DNA from: Calditrichaceae bacterium
Lineage (GTDB): Bacteria; Calditrichota; Calditrichia; RBG-13-44-9; J075
DNA: 64,000 bases
NCBI GenBank assembly: GCA_013360445.1
Contig: JABWBP010000014.1
Span: 1-64,000 of the forward strand
Direction of reading: 5' to 3'
Positions 1 to 7,752 of this stretch are shown piece after piece. Made by a program: the position numbers and the translations under genes. The notes below the pieces were generated by a model, which saw nothing but the letters and a program-made list of their open reading frames with translations, had not been told where the DNA came from and made no database searches. Within the stretch, counting starts at the first letter, position 1. Every line of letters starts with the position of its first letter.

Positions 1-1
1 A

Positions 2-1234
2 ATCAAGCAGTTGGCCTACCAGCGCCACTTGCAGGGGATCAACCCGTTCACCGGCGCGGTCAGCTTGGACGGCAGCCAACTGCCCCAGGTTGGCGGGCAC
101 GAGAGCATCCGGCCCGGCTCCTCTTCGAGCATCGAAGACCTGCTCAGCTATAATGTGTATCGCTCCGATAACGGTACCAGCTTCGATATGATTGCCAACG
201 TGCTCTCCCCGACCCTGACTTATACCGACAACGATGTGGTCAACGGAACTACCTACTGGTATTACGTGACCGCGGTGTACAACGAAGGGGAAAGCGGGCC
301 CAGCGATACGGTCTCCGCTACGCCGATAGCGCCTTCCGAATTCTTCGATGACTTCGAATCCTACGCCCCCGGGGTGCAATTGACGGTTCAATCCACCAAC
401 TGGACCACCTGGAGCGGTACGCCCGGAACCGGTGAAGACCCCTTCGTGTCGGATGCGCAAGCTTTCAGCGGGTCCAATTCGGTCGTGATCGTGCAGAACA
501 ATGACCTGGTGAAGACCTTCGGCTCCCTGACCAGCGGAAAGTGGAAAATTTCCTTCTACGTCTATATCCCCACCGGAAAGGCGGGGTACTTCAACACCCT
601 GGCCGGCTTTACGCCCAATCCCTTTAACTGGGCCATGGAATGTTACTTTGACCTCGGCGGGAGCGGACGCCTGTTAGGCGGCTCTTCAACGGCGGTGACC
701 TTCAGTTGGGCGCCCGACACCTGGCAACTGGTCGAAGTGATCGTCGATCTCAATAATGACCTGGCGGAATTCCGCTTCAATGGCGCTTCGATCCACACCT
801 GGCAATGGACTTTAGGCGCAAGCGGCGGAGGCAGCCCGCTGCGCTTAGACGCCAGCGACCTCTTCGGGGCCACGGCCAATGACCAGATGTATTTCGATGA
901 TTACGGCATAGAAGAATATATCGTTGGCATTGGCGATGATCAGCCGCAAATTCCCGCGGAATTCAGCTTGCAGCAAAACTATCCCAACCCCTTCAACCCG
1001 AGCACGGTCATCAAATACGCGTTGAAAGAGAACGCCAATGTGACCCTGACGATCTACAACATGCTCGGCCAGGAAGTAAAGACCCTGGTGAGCGCCCATC
1101 AGGCGGCGGGGATCAAGGAAGCGGCCTGGGACGGCACTAACAACAGCGGAGCGCAAGTGGCCAGCGGTATCTACATCTATCGCCTGGAAGCCAACGATTT
1201 CGTCGCTTCCCGCAAAATGCTGCTAATGAAGTGA
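2..1234 (+). CDS. Type IX-secreted protein with FN3 domain, 5' part outside the window
   Basis: The frame is open to the left edge, so the true start and signal peptide lie upstream; about 410 residues are visible. Visible residues 45-105 form a fibronectin type III domain (NVYRSDNG, YWYYVTAVYN). A beta-rich stretch from FFDDFESY to YFDDYGI looks like a concanavalin-type jelly roll. The last 85 residues are a Por-secretion type A sorting domain (NYPNPFNPST, LGQEVKTLV, SGIYIYRL, RKMLLMK). In that family the tail directs export across the outer membrane by the type IX system and is then removed. The ligand or activity of the protein cannot be told. A strong terminator lies 150 bases downstream. 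Confidence 0.85.
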   Translation: MKQLAYQRHLQGINPFTGAVSLDGSQLPQVGGHESIRPGSSSSIEDLLSYNVYRSDNGTSFDMIANVLSPTLTYTDNDVVNGTTYWYYVTAVYNEGESGPSDTVSATPIAPSEFFDDFESYAPGVQLTVQSTNWTTWSGTPGTGEDPFVSDAQAFSGSNSVVIVQNNDLVKTFGSLTSGKWKISFYVYIPTGKAGYFNTLAGFTPNPFNWAMECYFDLGGSGRLLGGSSTAVTFSWAPDTWQLVEVIVDLNNDLAEFRFNGASIHTWQWTLGASGGGSPLRLDASDLFGATANDQMYFDDYGIEEYIVGIGDDQPQIPAEFSLQQNYPNPFNPSTVIKYALKENANVTLTIYNMLGQEVKTLVSAHQAAGIKEAAWDGTNNSGAQVASGIYIYRLEANDFVASRKMLLMK

Positions 1235-1380
1235 AACCCGGATGGTTTCATCCCGACATTTAGCCAGGGAAAGCTGAGTCTATGTCGGGATCGTTCGCCG
1301 CAAAGCGCCACAGGGAGGTGGCGGCTCTCACCAGCGGCTTAACCCAGAAGGTTTCATCCCCCGAGTGGTGAAAACACTAT

Positions 1381-1413
1381 ATGCCGGTCTCGAAAGAGGC
1401 CGGCATTTTTTTT
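1381..1413 (+). terminator. Intrinsic terminator
   Basis: A 10-bp stem (ATGCCGGTCT against AGGCCGGCAT, one G-T pair) with a 6-base loop is followed directly by eight T. It faces the upstream type IX cargo gene, 150 bases away. Confidence 0.85.
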
Positions 1414-1450
1414 GCCCGCGCAATGCGCAAAGCCCCTGCGAACTATCCCG

Positions 1451-1491
1451 CACGCTGAAGCGCGGCAATCAAAGATTACCGCACTTCAGTG
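1451..1491. repeat. Nested palindrome with CTGAAG/CTTCAG arms
   Basis: Two arms of about 19 bases pair with each other around an AAA centre (GCGGCAATC at 1462-1470 against GATTACCGC at 1474-1482, and further outward with G-T pairs). Each arm also contains its own small palindrome: CGCTGAAGCG at 1453-1462 and CACTTCAGTG at 1482-1491. The same two-level design recurs, larger, at 58434-58652. Confidence 0.6.
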
Positions 1492-1620
1492 AGAAATAAG
1501 GGAGCCAGAAAAAAATAATGTACCCAACTGAGCGCACAGAGTTATTGAAACACATTAGCGTTCAGTGGTACAATAAAAAGGGCGAAAGTCCTAAACAAGC
1601 TGCTTCCCCCAAAAAAGTTC

Positions 1621-1647
1621 TTGACAGGCCATCAATTTCTTTATAAG
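1621..1647 (+). promoter_or_regulatory. Probable sigma-70 promoter of the DtxR-like gene
   Basis: A perfect TTGACA lies at 1621-1626. TATAAG at 1642-1647 is the best -10, with a short 15-base spacer; TAAGTT two bases on gives 17 bases but a poorer match. The predicted start point falls next to the operator at 1662-1680. Confidence 0.5.
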
Positions 1648-1661
1648 TTCAAAACAAAAAT

Positions 1662-1680
1662 TTAGGTAAGGCTAAAATTA
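1662..1680 (+). promoter_or_regulatory. DtxR/IdeR-type iron box
   Basis: The 19 bases TTAGGTAAGGCTAAAATTA match the known DtxR/IdeR consensus TTAGGTTAGGCTAACCTAA at 15 of 19 positions, including the whole left half-site and GGCTAA. It lies between the promoter and the start codon of the DtxR-like gene, where bound repressor would block transcription. Autoregulation by iron (or manganese) is inferred. Confidence 0.65.
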
Positions 1681-1697
1681 TTTTTTTGGAAAATGCA

Positions 1698-2351
1698 ATG
1701 TATAACGAAGCGATCGAAGATTACCTGAAGAGCATTTACGAAATCCAGCAGGAGCAGGGCAAGGTGGCGACCACGGTGCTGGCCAAACGCCTGAACGTTC
1801 AACCGGCTTCCGTGACCGGGATGGTCAAAAAATTGTCCGACATGAACCTGCTAACCTACGAACCTTACCAGGGCGTGCAGTTGACCCAGCCCGGGAAAAA
1901 GATCGCCCTGGAAGTGATCCGCCACCACCGCCTGGTAGAGCTGTTTTTAGCGGAAGCGTTAGGGGTTCCCTGGGATAAAGTCCACCAGGAGGCGGAGAAA
2001 TGGGAACACGTGCTCTCCGAAGAATTGGAAGAGCGCATCGACGCCCTGTTAGGCTACCCCACCCACGACCCTCACGGCGCGCCGATTCCCAACCGCAACG
2101 GGGAAGTGGCGGAGCGGCCCACCCTGCTGTTAGCGGACTTACTGCCCTCGCAGGCCGCGGTTATCGTGGAGGTAAACGACCAGGACCCGGAGCTGCTCCG
2201 CTACCTGGGAAGCCTGGGATTGTATCCCAACGCGGAGATCGTGCTGATAGAAGTAGCGCCCTTTGAAGGTCCCCTGAAGATCGAAATCCAAAATTCGGAA
2301 GTTATCCTGGGGGATAAAGTGGCCAGGCAAATCTTTGTTCGCAGGATTTGA
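1698..2351 (+). CDS. DtxR/MntR-family metal-dependent repressor
   Basis: 217 residues, the length of three-domain DtxR/IdeR proteins. Residues 1-70 are the winged helix (TTVLAKRLNVQPASVTGMVK). The metal-binding dimer domain follows with the conserved HHRLVE and EAEKWEH motifs and GYPTHDPHGAPIP. The last 70 residues form an SH3-like FeoA-type domain. At the site of the DtxR cysteine (EACRWEH in DtxR) there is Glu, as in MntR, so iron or manganese could be the signal. ATG 1698 is chosen over TTG 1686: the family starts MYNEAIEDYL, and GGA at 1688 is well spaced. The box at 1662 suggests autoregulation. The next gene starts 3 bases after its stop, so the two are cotranscribed. Confidence 0.88.
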   Translation: MYNEAIEDYLKSIYEIQQEQGKVATTVLAKRLNVQPASVTGMVKKLSDMNLLTYEPYQGVQLTQPGKKIALEVIRHHRLVELFLAEALGVPWDKVHQEAEKWEHVLSEELEERIDALLGYPTHDPHGAPIPNRNGEVAERPTLLLADLLPSQAAVIVEVNDQDPELLRYLGSLGLYPNAEIVLIEVAPFEGPLKIEIQNSEVILGDKVARQIFVRRI

Positions 2352-2353
2352 GA

Positions 2354-3580
2354 ATGAAAAGAGCATTTTCAATGATCATACAAATCGCCGGGGCGGGTAT
2401 TTTTGCGCTCAGTTGCTCGGAATTGCTGCCGCCTGCGCCGGAGCCGGAAACGGTGCTGGCCGGGCCGCTGGAAGGGTTGACCGCGGAGCAGGTGCGCGCC
2501 CACTTTGCCGGCGATGGGGAATTCGGGAGGATTTTCAGCCGCGAGGAAGGATTGGGACCGATTTTCGTCAGCAACGCCTGCGAGAGCTGCCACATCGGCG
2601 ACGGCAAAGGCCATCCCCTGAAAACCCTCACCCGCTTTGGCAGGTATGACGGAAATACCTGGAACCCCATGCTCGACCGCGGCGGGCCGCAGTTGCAGCA
2701 GCGAGCCATCAGCGGTTACCCGCCGGAAACGGTTCCCCCGGAAGCGACCGGGGTCACCCGCCTGCTCCCCCCGGCAGTAACCGGCATGGGTTTTTTAGAA
2801 GCGGTTCCCGATGCCGCCATCCTGGCCCTGGCCGATCCCGATGACGCCGACGGCGACGGCATCTCCGGCGTTCCGAACTATGTCCAGCCGCCGGAATACT
2901 TCACCCCGCAGCCGCACCACCTTCCCCAAAACGGGCTTTACATCGGGCGCTTCGGCAAAAAAGCCGCGGCAATCGACCTGCTCCGGCAGGTGGTAACCGC
3001 TTACAAAGAGGACATGGGCGTTACCAGCGATTTTGACCCCCGGGAGAACTTCAACGTGCAGGCCGGGCAGTTTACCGGCGACGAGGTAGCCGATCCGGAA
3101 GTCTCCGCCGCGACCGTGGGCAACGTGGTTTTCTACATCCGCACTCTGAAAACCCCGCCGCGGCGCAATGAGAGCGACCCGGAAGTGCGCGCCGGGGAAA
3201 CGACCTTTGCCCGGATCGGCTGCGCCGGCTGCCACGTCCCCACCCTGCGCACCGGCTACTCTGACATTGCCGCGCTGCGCGAAAAGGAATTTCATCCCTA
3301 CACCGATCTGCTGCTGCACGACATGGGGCCGGAATTAGACGACGCCTACACCGAAGGGAGCGCACTCACCTCCGAATGGCGCACCACGCCGCTGTGGGGA
3401 ATCGGGCTGGCGGAAGATTCCCAGGGCGGCCGGGCGTTTTACCTGCACGACGGGCGCGCCACAACCCTGGAAGAAGCCATCGAATACCACGGCGGGGAAG
3501 CGGCCGGCAGCCGCAGCGCTTTCCGCAATCTTTCCCCGGAAGAGAAAGAGCAGTTGATCAAATTTTTGAAGTCATTGTAA
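2354..3580 (+). CDS. Di-heme oxidoreductase (DHOR/DUF1111) lipoprotein
   Basis: 408 residues. The N-terminus is a lipoprotein signal (MKRAFSMIIQ, lipobox LSC at about residue 20). Two CxxCH heme sites are present: CESCH near residue 77 and CAGCH near residue 290. Typical DHOR blocks are seen: SREEGLGP, GMGFLEAVPD, GRFGKKA, RTTPLWGIG, FYLHDGRATTLEEAI. The family is related to MauG/di-heme peroxidases, and its natural substrate is mostly unknown. ATG 2354 is used, with CAGGA 8 bases upstream; TTG 2348 would overlap the regulator. It lies between an iron regulator and a Rieske gene, so a periplasmic electron-transfer step tied to iron uptake or iron redox change is a fair inference, not shown. 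Confidence 0.85.
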   Translation: MKRAFSMIIQIAGAGIFALSCSELLPPAPEPETVLAGPLEGLTAEQVRAHFAGDGEFGRIFSREEGLGPIFVSNACESCHIGDGKGHPLKTLTRFGRYDGNTWNPMLDRGGPQLQQRAISGYPPETVPPEATGVTRLLPPAVTGMGFLEAVPDAAILALADPDDADGDGISGVPNYVQPPEYFTPQPHHLPQNGLYIGRFGKKAAAIDLLRQVVTAYKEDMGVTSDFDPRENFNVQAGQFTGDEVADPEVSAATVGNVVFYIRTLKTPPRRNESDPEVRAGETTFARIGCAGCHVPTLRTGYSDIAALREKEFHPYTDLLLHDMGPELDDAYTEGSALTSEWRTTPLWGIGLAEDSQGGRAFYLHDGRATTLEEAIEYHGGEAAGSRSAFRNLSPEEKEQLIKFLKSL

Positions 3581-3634
3581 GGCATTGCTTTTCCCCGGGA
3601 GAAATCCTTCGGGGCGGCAAAAAGAGGAGCGAAC

Positions 3635-4063
3635 ATGCGCCAGAACCGGCGGGAATTTATCAGAAGCTGTGCGGCAATTAGCGCGGGAATCGTATGTGGA
3701 AGCGGCGCCCTGCTGGTTAGCGGTTGCAGCAGCGTACAATACGTTCCTTTTGCTACCACAGAAAACGCCTTTGTGGTCAAAAAAGCCGCTTTCGGAGCGC
3801 AACCGTTCGTGCTGATCAAAAGCCGGGAATTTCCCGCCCCGATTTACATCGCCCGGTTAGCTGAGGGAAATTATGCCGCGGTGCTGCTGCAATGCACCCA
3901 TAAACAGTGCGAGGTTTCCGCCGGCCCGGGGCTGCTGATCTGCCCCTGCCACGGCAGCGAGTTCTCCGTCACCGGCGAGGTGGTCAGCCCCCCGGCGGAG
4001 AAAAACCTTTATGCCTTCAAAGTGCGCGCGGACGCTGAGAACGTTTATATCGAAGCGCCTTAA
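3635..4063 (+). CDS. Rieske [2Fe-2S] protein, exported
   Basis: 142 residues. The N-terminus carries RREFIRS, a Tat-like motif, a hydrophobic stretch and a lipobox-like SGCSS. The Rieske ligands are complete: CTHKQC and CPCHGSEF, with both disulfide cysteines and the Ser of CHGS seen in high-potential types. The protein is small, close to soluble or arsenite-oxidase-type Rieske subunits, and no cytochrome b gene is near. It lies 54 bases after the di-heme gene on the same strand. The two probably form a periplasmic electron-transfer pair; the partner and direction of electron flow are unknown. Confidence 0.88.
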   Translation: MRQNRREFIRSCAAISAGIVCGSGALLVSGCSSVQYVPFATTENAFVVKKAAFGAQPFVLIKSREFPAPIYIARLAEGNYAAVLLQCTHKQCEVSAGPGLLICPCHGSEFSVTGEVVSPPAEKNLYAFKVRADAENVYIEAP

Positions 4064-4071
4064 CTCCAGGA

Positions 4072-4213
4072 GTGCAAAACTTCAGTTTTGCACCTGACAT
4101 TGAAGGTCTGTTATGAGTGCAAAATTTCAGTTTTGTAGCAGCAGCGGAGAAAAACGCAGATAGCGATCCAAAGATTGAAACCTGAATATGCAATGTCAAA
4201 CTAAAGTTTGACA
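4072..4213. repeat. Three short palindromes with CTTCAG/CTTTAG apex
   Basis: Positions 4072-4093 are a perfect palindrome with arm GTGCAAAACT and a 2-base centre. Positions 4117-4138 are a decayed copy. Positions 4194-4213 (TGTCAAACTAAAGTTTGACA) are perfect, with CTTTAG on the other strand. They separate the Rieske gene from the porin gene; there is no T tract, so they are not clear terminators. They may set mRNA stability. Confidence 0.7.
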
Positions 4214-4235
4214 CTCCGATTCAACAGGGCGAACG

Positions 4236-5438
4236 ATGAACGCAATCCGAAAACTAAAACAAAAAATATACGGCGCGCCGATCGCCATCCTCCTAACTGC
4301 GCTTCCCCTGTGCGCCCAAAACGATACCAGCGCGGTTCAAAGCGCGGTTTACGAGCGGCCTTTTATCGAGATCGGGCAAAGCGCCACCGCCGTGGGCGGC
4401 TACTTAGAAGCCAATACCAATTATTTCCGGGAAGACGGGGTTTCGGAAGGATTCACAATGGAAATGCGCCGCTTTAACATCTTCCTGTACTCCACCATTA
4501 TTCCGCGGGTGCGGTTCCTGGCGGAGTTAGAATTCGAGCACGGCGCGGAGGAGATCGCCCTGGAAACCGCCCAGGTGGATTTCGAGCTAAACCCGGCTTT
4601 TGTTTTGCGCGGCGGGGTGCTGTTGGTACCCCTCGGGGCGTTCAATCTCAATCACGACAGTCCCAAATGGGAATTTGTGGAGCGCCCGTTAGTGGCCACC
4701 CAGATCATCCCCTCCACGCTCTCGGACGTCGGCTTCGGATTCAACGGGAAAGTCTTCCCGGGCGGCCTCCTCCTGACCTATGACGCCTACCTGGTAAACG
4801 GCCTGGGCGAGGAGATCATTTTGAACGACGCCGGGCGCACCTTCCTGCAAAGCGGCAAGAGCGCGGAGCGCTTCGGAGAGGATAACAACGGAAGCCCTGC
4901 TTTTACCGCCCGGGCGGCGCTGCGGCGCCGCAACATCGGGGAAGTGGGAGTGTCGTTCTACCGCGGTTACTATAATTCCTATAAAATCGAAGGCGAGCAG
5001 GTGGATGAAAAACGCACCCTGCAAATCGCGGCGGTAGATTTCAACGCCGCGTTCTTCAAAGCGGCATTCAATGGGGAACTGGCCTTTAATTCCCTGGAGG
5101 TTCCGGGCGACCTCGCGGAGATTTACGGCAAAAAGCAGTGGGGAGGCTACATAGAAGTGGTGTACCCGCTGCTGCGGAGAAAAATGATCGGGTTTGAAAA
5201 CGCGGTCGTCAACGCCGCAATCCGGGCGGAGCGCATCGACTACAACGTGGGCAATTTTGCTTCTACCGGGGAAAAAATCTACGATGAAGTCAACGCCCTG
5301 GCGCTGGCGCTCAGCTTTCGCCCCTCCGCCGGCACGGTGCTGCGGGCGAATTACCGCCATCACTGGATTCGGGATTTCCCCGGCAACCCGGCGATTCGCT
5401 CAGCCGGGTTTCAATTCGGGCTGGCGACCTATTTTTGA
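4236..5438 (+). CDS. Outer-membrane porin (phosphate-selective porin O/P-like)
   Basis: 400 residues. A signal peptide (KIYGAPIAILLTALPLCAQ) precedes a chain of amphipathic beta strands, such as MRRFNIFLYSTIIPRVRFLA and VDFELNPAFVLRGGVLLVPL, and the protein ends in Phe (GLATYF), as outer-membrane barrels do. FNLNHDSPKWEFVERPLV resembles the OprO/OprP plug region. The ATG at 4236 follows an AGGG. Its place between the redox pair and the Feo genes suggests that it lets iron or an iron complex into the periplasm. The solute cannot be read from the sequence, and an anion is equally possible. Confidence 0.75.
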   Translation: MNAIRKLKQKIYGAPIAILLTALPLCAQNDTSAVQSAVYERPFIEIGQSATAVGGYLEANTNYFREDGVSEGFTMEMRRFNIFLYSTIIPRVRFLAELEFEHGAEEIALETAQVDFELNPAFVLRGGVLLVPLGAFNLNHDSPKWEFVERPLVATQIIPSTLSDVGFGFNGKVFPGGLLLTYDAYLVNGLGEEIILNDAGRTFLQSGKSAERFGEDNNGSPAFTARAALRRRNIGEVGVSFYRGYYNSYKIEGEQVDEKRTLQIAAVDFNAAFFKAAFNGELAFNSLEVPGDLAEIYGKKQWGGYIEVVYPLLRRKMIGFENAVVNAAIRAERIDYNVGNFASTGEKIYDEVNALALALSFRPSAGTVLRANYRHHWIRDFPGNPAIRSAGFQFGLATYF

Positions 5439-5471
5439 GGGGCAGGGATTGGGGATCGGACAGGGATGCTT

Positions 5472-5632
5472 GAAACGTAATGCGTATTCCGTAATGCGTA
5501 AAAGAGTTTACCCTGAGATTGTCGAAGGGTCGAAGGGTAATGCGTAAGACAACGCAATACGCAAACCTCTCAACCATTACGCATTACGAGTTACGAATCA
5601 CGCATCACTCTTTTCGCATCACGTTTCACGCG
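5472..5632. repeat. Heptad tract, CGTAATG type, with inverted arm
   Basis: The left arm has four in-phase heptads at 5476-5503 (CGTAATG, CGTATTC and variants). The right arm has eight in-phase heptads at 5576-5631 (ATTACGC, ATTACGA and variants), the reverse complement type. Between them, 5511-5529 reads CCCTGAGATTGTCGAAGGG, close to a dispersed motif known from many bacterial genomes. The tract fills the gap between the porin gene and the DtxR-FeoA gene. Confidence 0.75.
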
Positions 5633-5657
5633 TTAGGTTAATTAGGCAGCTAAAATA
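5633..5657 (+). promoter_or_regulatory. Possible second DtxR-type operator
   Basis: TTAGGTTA (5633-5640) equals the left half of the DtxR/IdeR consensus and is followed by TTAGGCAGCTAA, an imperfect palindrome, then AAT. It shares TTAGGT and the CTAAAAT end with the box at 1662-1680. It ends 18 bases before the start codon of the DtxR-FeoA gene. Confidence 0.4.
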
Positions 5658-5674
5658 TTGAAGGGACATTCACC

Positions 5675-6706
5675 ATGGTCGATCCGATCATCGCGTTATC
5701 TATCGCCGCCGCCGGCCTGGCGGTGCTGTGGGTGCTCTTCCGCCCCGTGAAGGGTTACGTGTGGCAGTGGCAGCGCGCCATGCAGTTAACCGAGCGGGTG
5801 CTCATCGAGGACGCGTTGAAGCATCTCTATGATTATGAGTACAAAAAATGGTCCTGCACCCTGCAAAGCATGTCCGGGGCGTTGTCGATTGAAGGAGATC
5901 GCGCCGCCAAACTGGCCGGCCGGCTGGAGGAATTGGGGCTGGTGAAATCCTCCGGGCAGGGATTGGAATTAACCGACGAAGGCCGTTCCTACGCCCTGCG
6001 GATGGTGCGGGTTCACCGGCTGTGGGAGCGTTACTTGGCGGATAAGACCGGGCTGCCGGCGCAGGAGTGGCACAGCGAAGCGGAGAAGCAGGAGCATCGC
6101 TTGAGCCAGGGAGAGGCCAACGCCCTGGCAGAGCAGATGGGCCATCCCCGTTTCGACCCGCACGGCGACCCCATTCCCACCGCTTCCGGGGAGCTTCCCT
6201 CGCCCCGGGGAATATCTTTGACCGATTTACCGCGCGGAGAGGTCGCCGAGATCGTGCACCTCGAAGATGAGCCGGCAGCGATTTTCGCCCAACTGGTAGC
6301 GCAACGGCTGCACCCGGGGATGCAGGTGCGCATGTTGGATAGCAGCCCGGAGCGCATCCGCATCGTTGCGGAAGGAGATGAAATCTTCCTTGCCCCGGTA
6401 GTGGCGGCCAACGTTACCGTGGTTCCCCTGGCGCAGCCCGGCGAGGTCGCGGAAAAGGAAAGGGTTTATCGCACCTTATCGGAACTCTCCCCGGGAGAGG
6501 AAGGGAAAGTAACCGCGCTTTCCCGGGCGCTGCGCGGTTTGCAGCGCCGCCGCCTGATGGATCTGGGGATCGTTCCCGGAACCGTCATCCGGGCGGAGAT
6601 GCGCAGCGCCGCCGGGGACCCCACGGCCTACAAAATTCGCGGCGCCACTATTGCGCTGCGCAAGAGCCAGTCGGATTTGATTTATATCGAGAAACGTGAT
6701 GCGTAA
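5675..6706 (+). CDS. Membrane-anchored DtxR-like protein fused to FeoA domain
   Basis: 343 residues. Residues 3-22 are a membrane segment ([18 protein letters not shown]). Residues 40-110 are a winged helix ([20 protein letters not shown]), followed by the DtxR metal domain with VHRLWE, EAEKQEH and [10 protein letters not shown] first SH3-like domain covers about 180-255. Residues 265-343 are a clear FeoA domain ([32 protein letters not shown]). FeoA is normally a separate small cytoplasmic partner of FeoB. Here it is tied to a metal sensor and to the membrane, next to FeoB, so it may gate the transporter directly instead of, or besides, binding DNA. AAGGGA precedes ATG 5675. The stop codon lies inside the following heptad tract. 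Confidence 0.82.
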   Translation: MVDPIIALSIAAAGLAVLWVLFRPVKGYVWQWQRAMQLTERVLIEDALKHLYDYEYKKWSCTLQSMSGALSIEGDRAAKLAGRLEELGLVKSSGQGLELTDEGRSYALRMVRVHRLWERYLADKTGLPAQEWHSEAEKQEHRLSQGEANALAEQMGHPRFDPHGDPIPTASGELPSPRGISLTDLPRGEVAEIVHLEDEPAAIFAQLVAQRLHPGMQVRMLDSSPERIRIVAEGDEIFLAPVVAANVTVVPLAQPGEVAEKERVYRTLSELSPGEEGKVTALSRALRGLQRRRLMDLGIVPGTVIRAEMRSAAGDPTAYKIRGATIALRKSQSDLIYIEKRDA

Positions 6707-6795
6707 AACGTAATTTTACGGAATACCCATTACGCATTTCGTATTCCGTATTGCGTAATCCGTTTTTGTTACGCATTACGTTTTACGAATTACCT
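6695..6795. repeat. Heptad tract with two nested perfect inverted repeats
   Basis: Heptads run in phase at 6695-6715 (CGTGATG, CGTAAAA) and at 6740-6795 (CGTATTC, then ATTACGT). Outer arms 6702-6713 (CGTAAAACGTAA) and 6776-6787 are exact complements; inner arms TACGGAATAC 6717-6726 and 6741-6750 also are. The left outer arm contains the TAA stop codon (6704-6706) of the DtxR-FeoA gene. Confidence 0.8.
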
Positions 6796-6816
6796 TTTAA
6801 GAAACGAGGAAAACCT

Positions 6817-7629
6817 ATGGCCAATACAAAGCAAGCAAGCGCCTGCGAAACCTGCCCGGTGCATCACGCCGGAAATTTGATCCGGCTGGGCATCAAGTTA
6901 GATAACGTGGACTTTGTGATCGCCCTGGCCGGCAACCCCAATACCGGAAAGAGCACGGTGTTCAACGCCCTCACCGGGCTGCGGCAGCATACCGGCAACT
7001 GGCCGGGCAAAACCGTGACCCGGGCGGAAGGGGCGTTCATGTACGCGGAAAAACGCTACAAAATCGTCGATTTGCCGGGCACTTATTCGCTCCTCTCGGC
7101 CAGCACCGACGAAGAGGTCGCCCGCGACTTCATTCTCTTCGGGCAGCCGGATGTTACCGTCATCGTGGCAGACGCCACCCGCTTAGAGCGCAACCTCAAC
7201 CTGGTGCTGCAAGTGCTGGAAATTACCAACCGGGCGGTGGTGTGTCTGAACCTCATCGACGAAGCCAAACGGCACGGCCTGCAGGTAGATGAACGGCTCC
7301 TGGCAAAAGAATTAGGCGTTCCGGTGGTGGCCACGGCCGCCCGCCAGGGAGAAGGGATCCCGGAGCTGCTGCAAGCCATCGACGAAGTGGCCGCCGGGAA
7401 AGTAATTTGCAAGCCGCACCGGATCGGGAACGAATCCCCCGCCCTCAAACGCGCCCTGGAGGTTCTGGTCAAACAAATCGAAAGCCAGTTTCCCGGTTTG
7501 CCCAACGCCCGCTGGGTGGCCTTGCGCCTGTTGGAAGGCGATAAACGGATCACCGAAGCCCTGCGCAGCGGAGAACTGGGCGATCTGGGCCGGCCTCTAA
7601 CGGTTGCGCAGGAAGCGGCGGGGGTTTGA
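6817..7629 (+). CDS. feoB: FeoB GTPase domain as a separate protein
   Basis: 270 residues, only the cytoplasmic N-terminal part of FeoB, which is normally about 700-800 residues in one chain. GTPase motifs are complete: G1 [10 protein letters not shown]3 DLPGTYSL, G4 NLID, G5 near TAARQGEG. A helical GDI-like region follows. A short Cys/His lead (CETCPVHH) at residues 8-15 may bind metal. The start is ATG 6817, with GAGGA 7 bases before it. The permease half is the next gene, and the gap between them is filled by an octad repeat, so this is a true split, not a point frameshift. Together they take up ferrous iron. Confidence 0.92.
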   Translation: MANTKQASACETCPVHHAGNLIRLGIKLDNVDFVIALAGNPNTGKSTVFNALTGLRQHTGNWPGKTVTRAEGAFMYAEKRYKIVDLPGTYSLLSASTDEEVARDFILFGQPDVTVIVADATRLERNLNLVLQVLEITNRAVVCLNLIDEAKRHGLQVDERLLAKELGVPVVATAARQGEGIPELLQAIDEVAAGKVICKPHRIGNESPALKRALEVLVKQIESQFPGLPNARWVALRLLEGDKRITEALRSGELGDLGRPLTVAQEAAGV

Positions 7630-7634
7630 AGATG

Positions 7635-7732
7635 TTATGGTGTTCATGTGTTCAGGTGCTCGAGTGCTCAGGTATTGGGGTTACAAGATTGCAAGAGCAC
7701 ACGAACACATGAACACCCGAACACCATAAAAC
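7635..7732. repeat. Octad tract with inverted arm between the FeoB halves
   Basis: Five in-phase octads lie at 7640-7679 (GTGTTCAT, GTGTTCAG and variants) and four at 7701-7732 (ACGAACAC, ATGAACAC and variants). GTGTTCATGTGTTC (7640-7653) is the exact complement of 7703-7716, and TTATGGTGTTC (7635-7645) that of 7719-7729. The transcript would form a long hairpin between the two feoB cistrons. Confidence 0.8.
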
Positions 7733-7752
7733 CAGTACAATGGAGATTAGAA

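Larger units (their letters stand above)
1235..1697. other. Intergenic region with hairpins, terminator, promoter and operator
   Basis: No gene is visible. From left to right it holds a 9-bp stem (TCCCGACAT at 1251-1259 with its complement at 1282-1290), an intrinsic terminator, a nested-palindrome repeat, and the promoter/operator of the downstream regulator; the last four are listed separately. A short direct repeat GGTTTCATCCC occurs at about 1244 and 1349. Confidence 0.6.
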
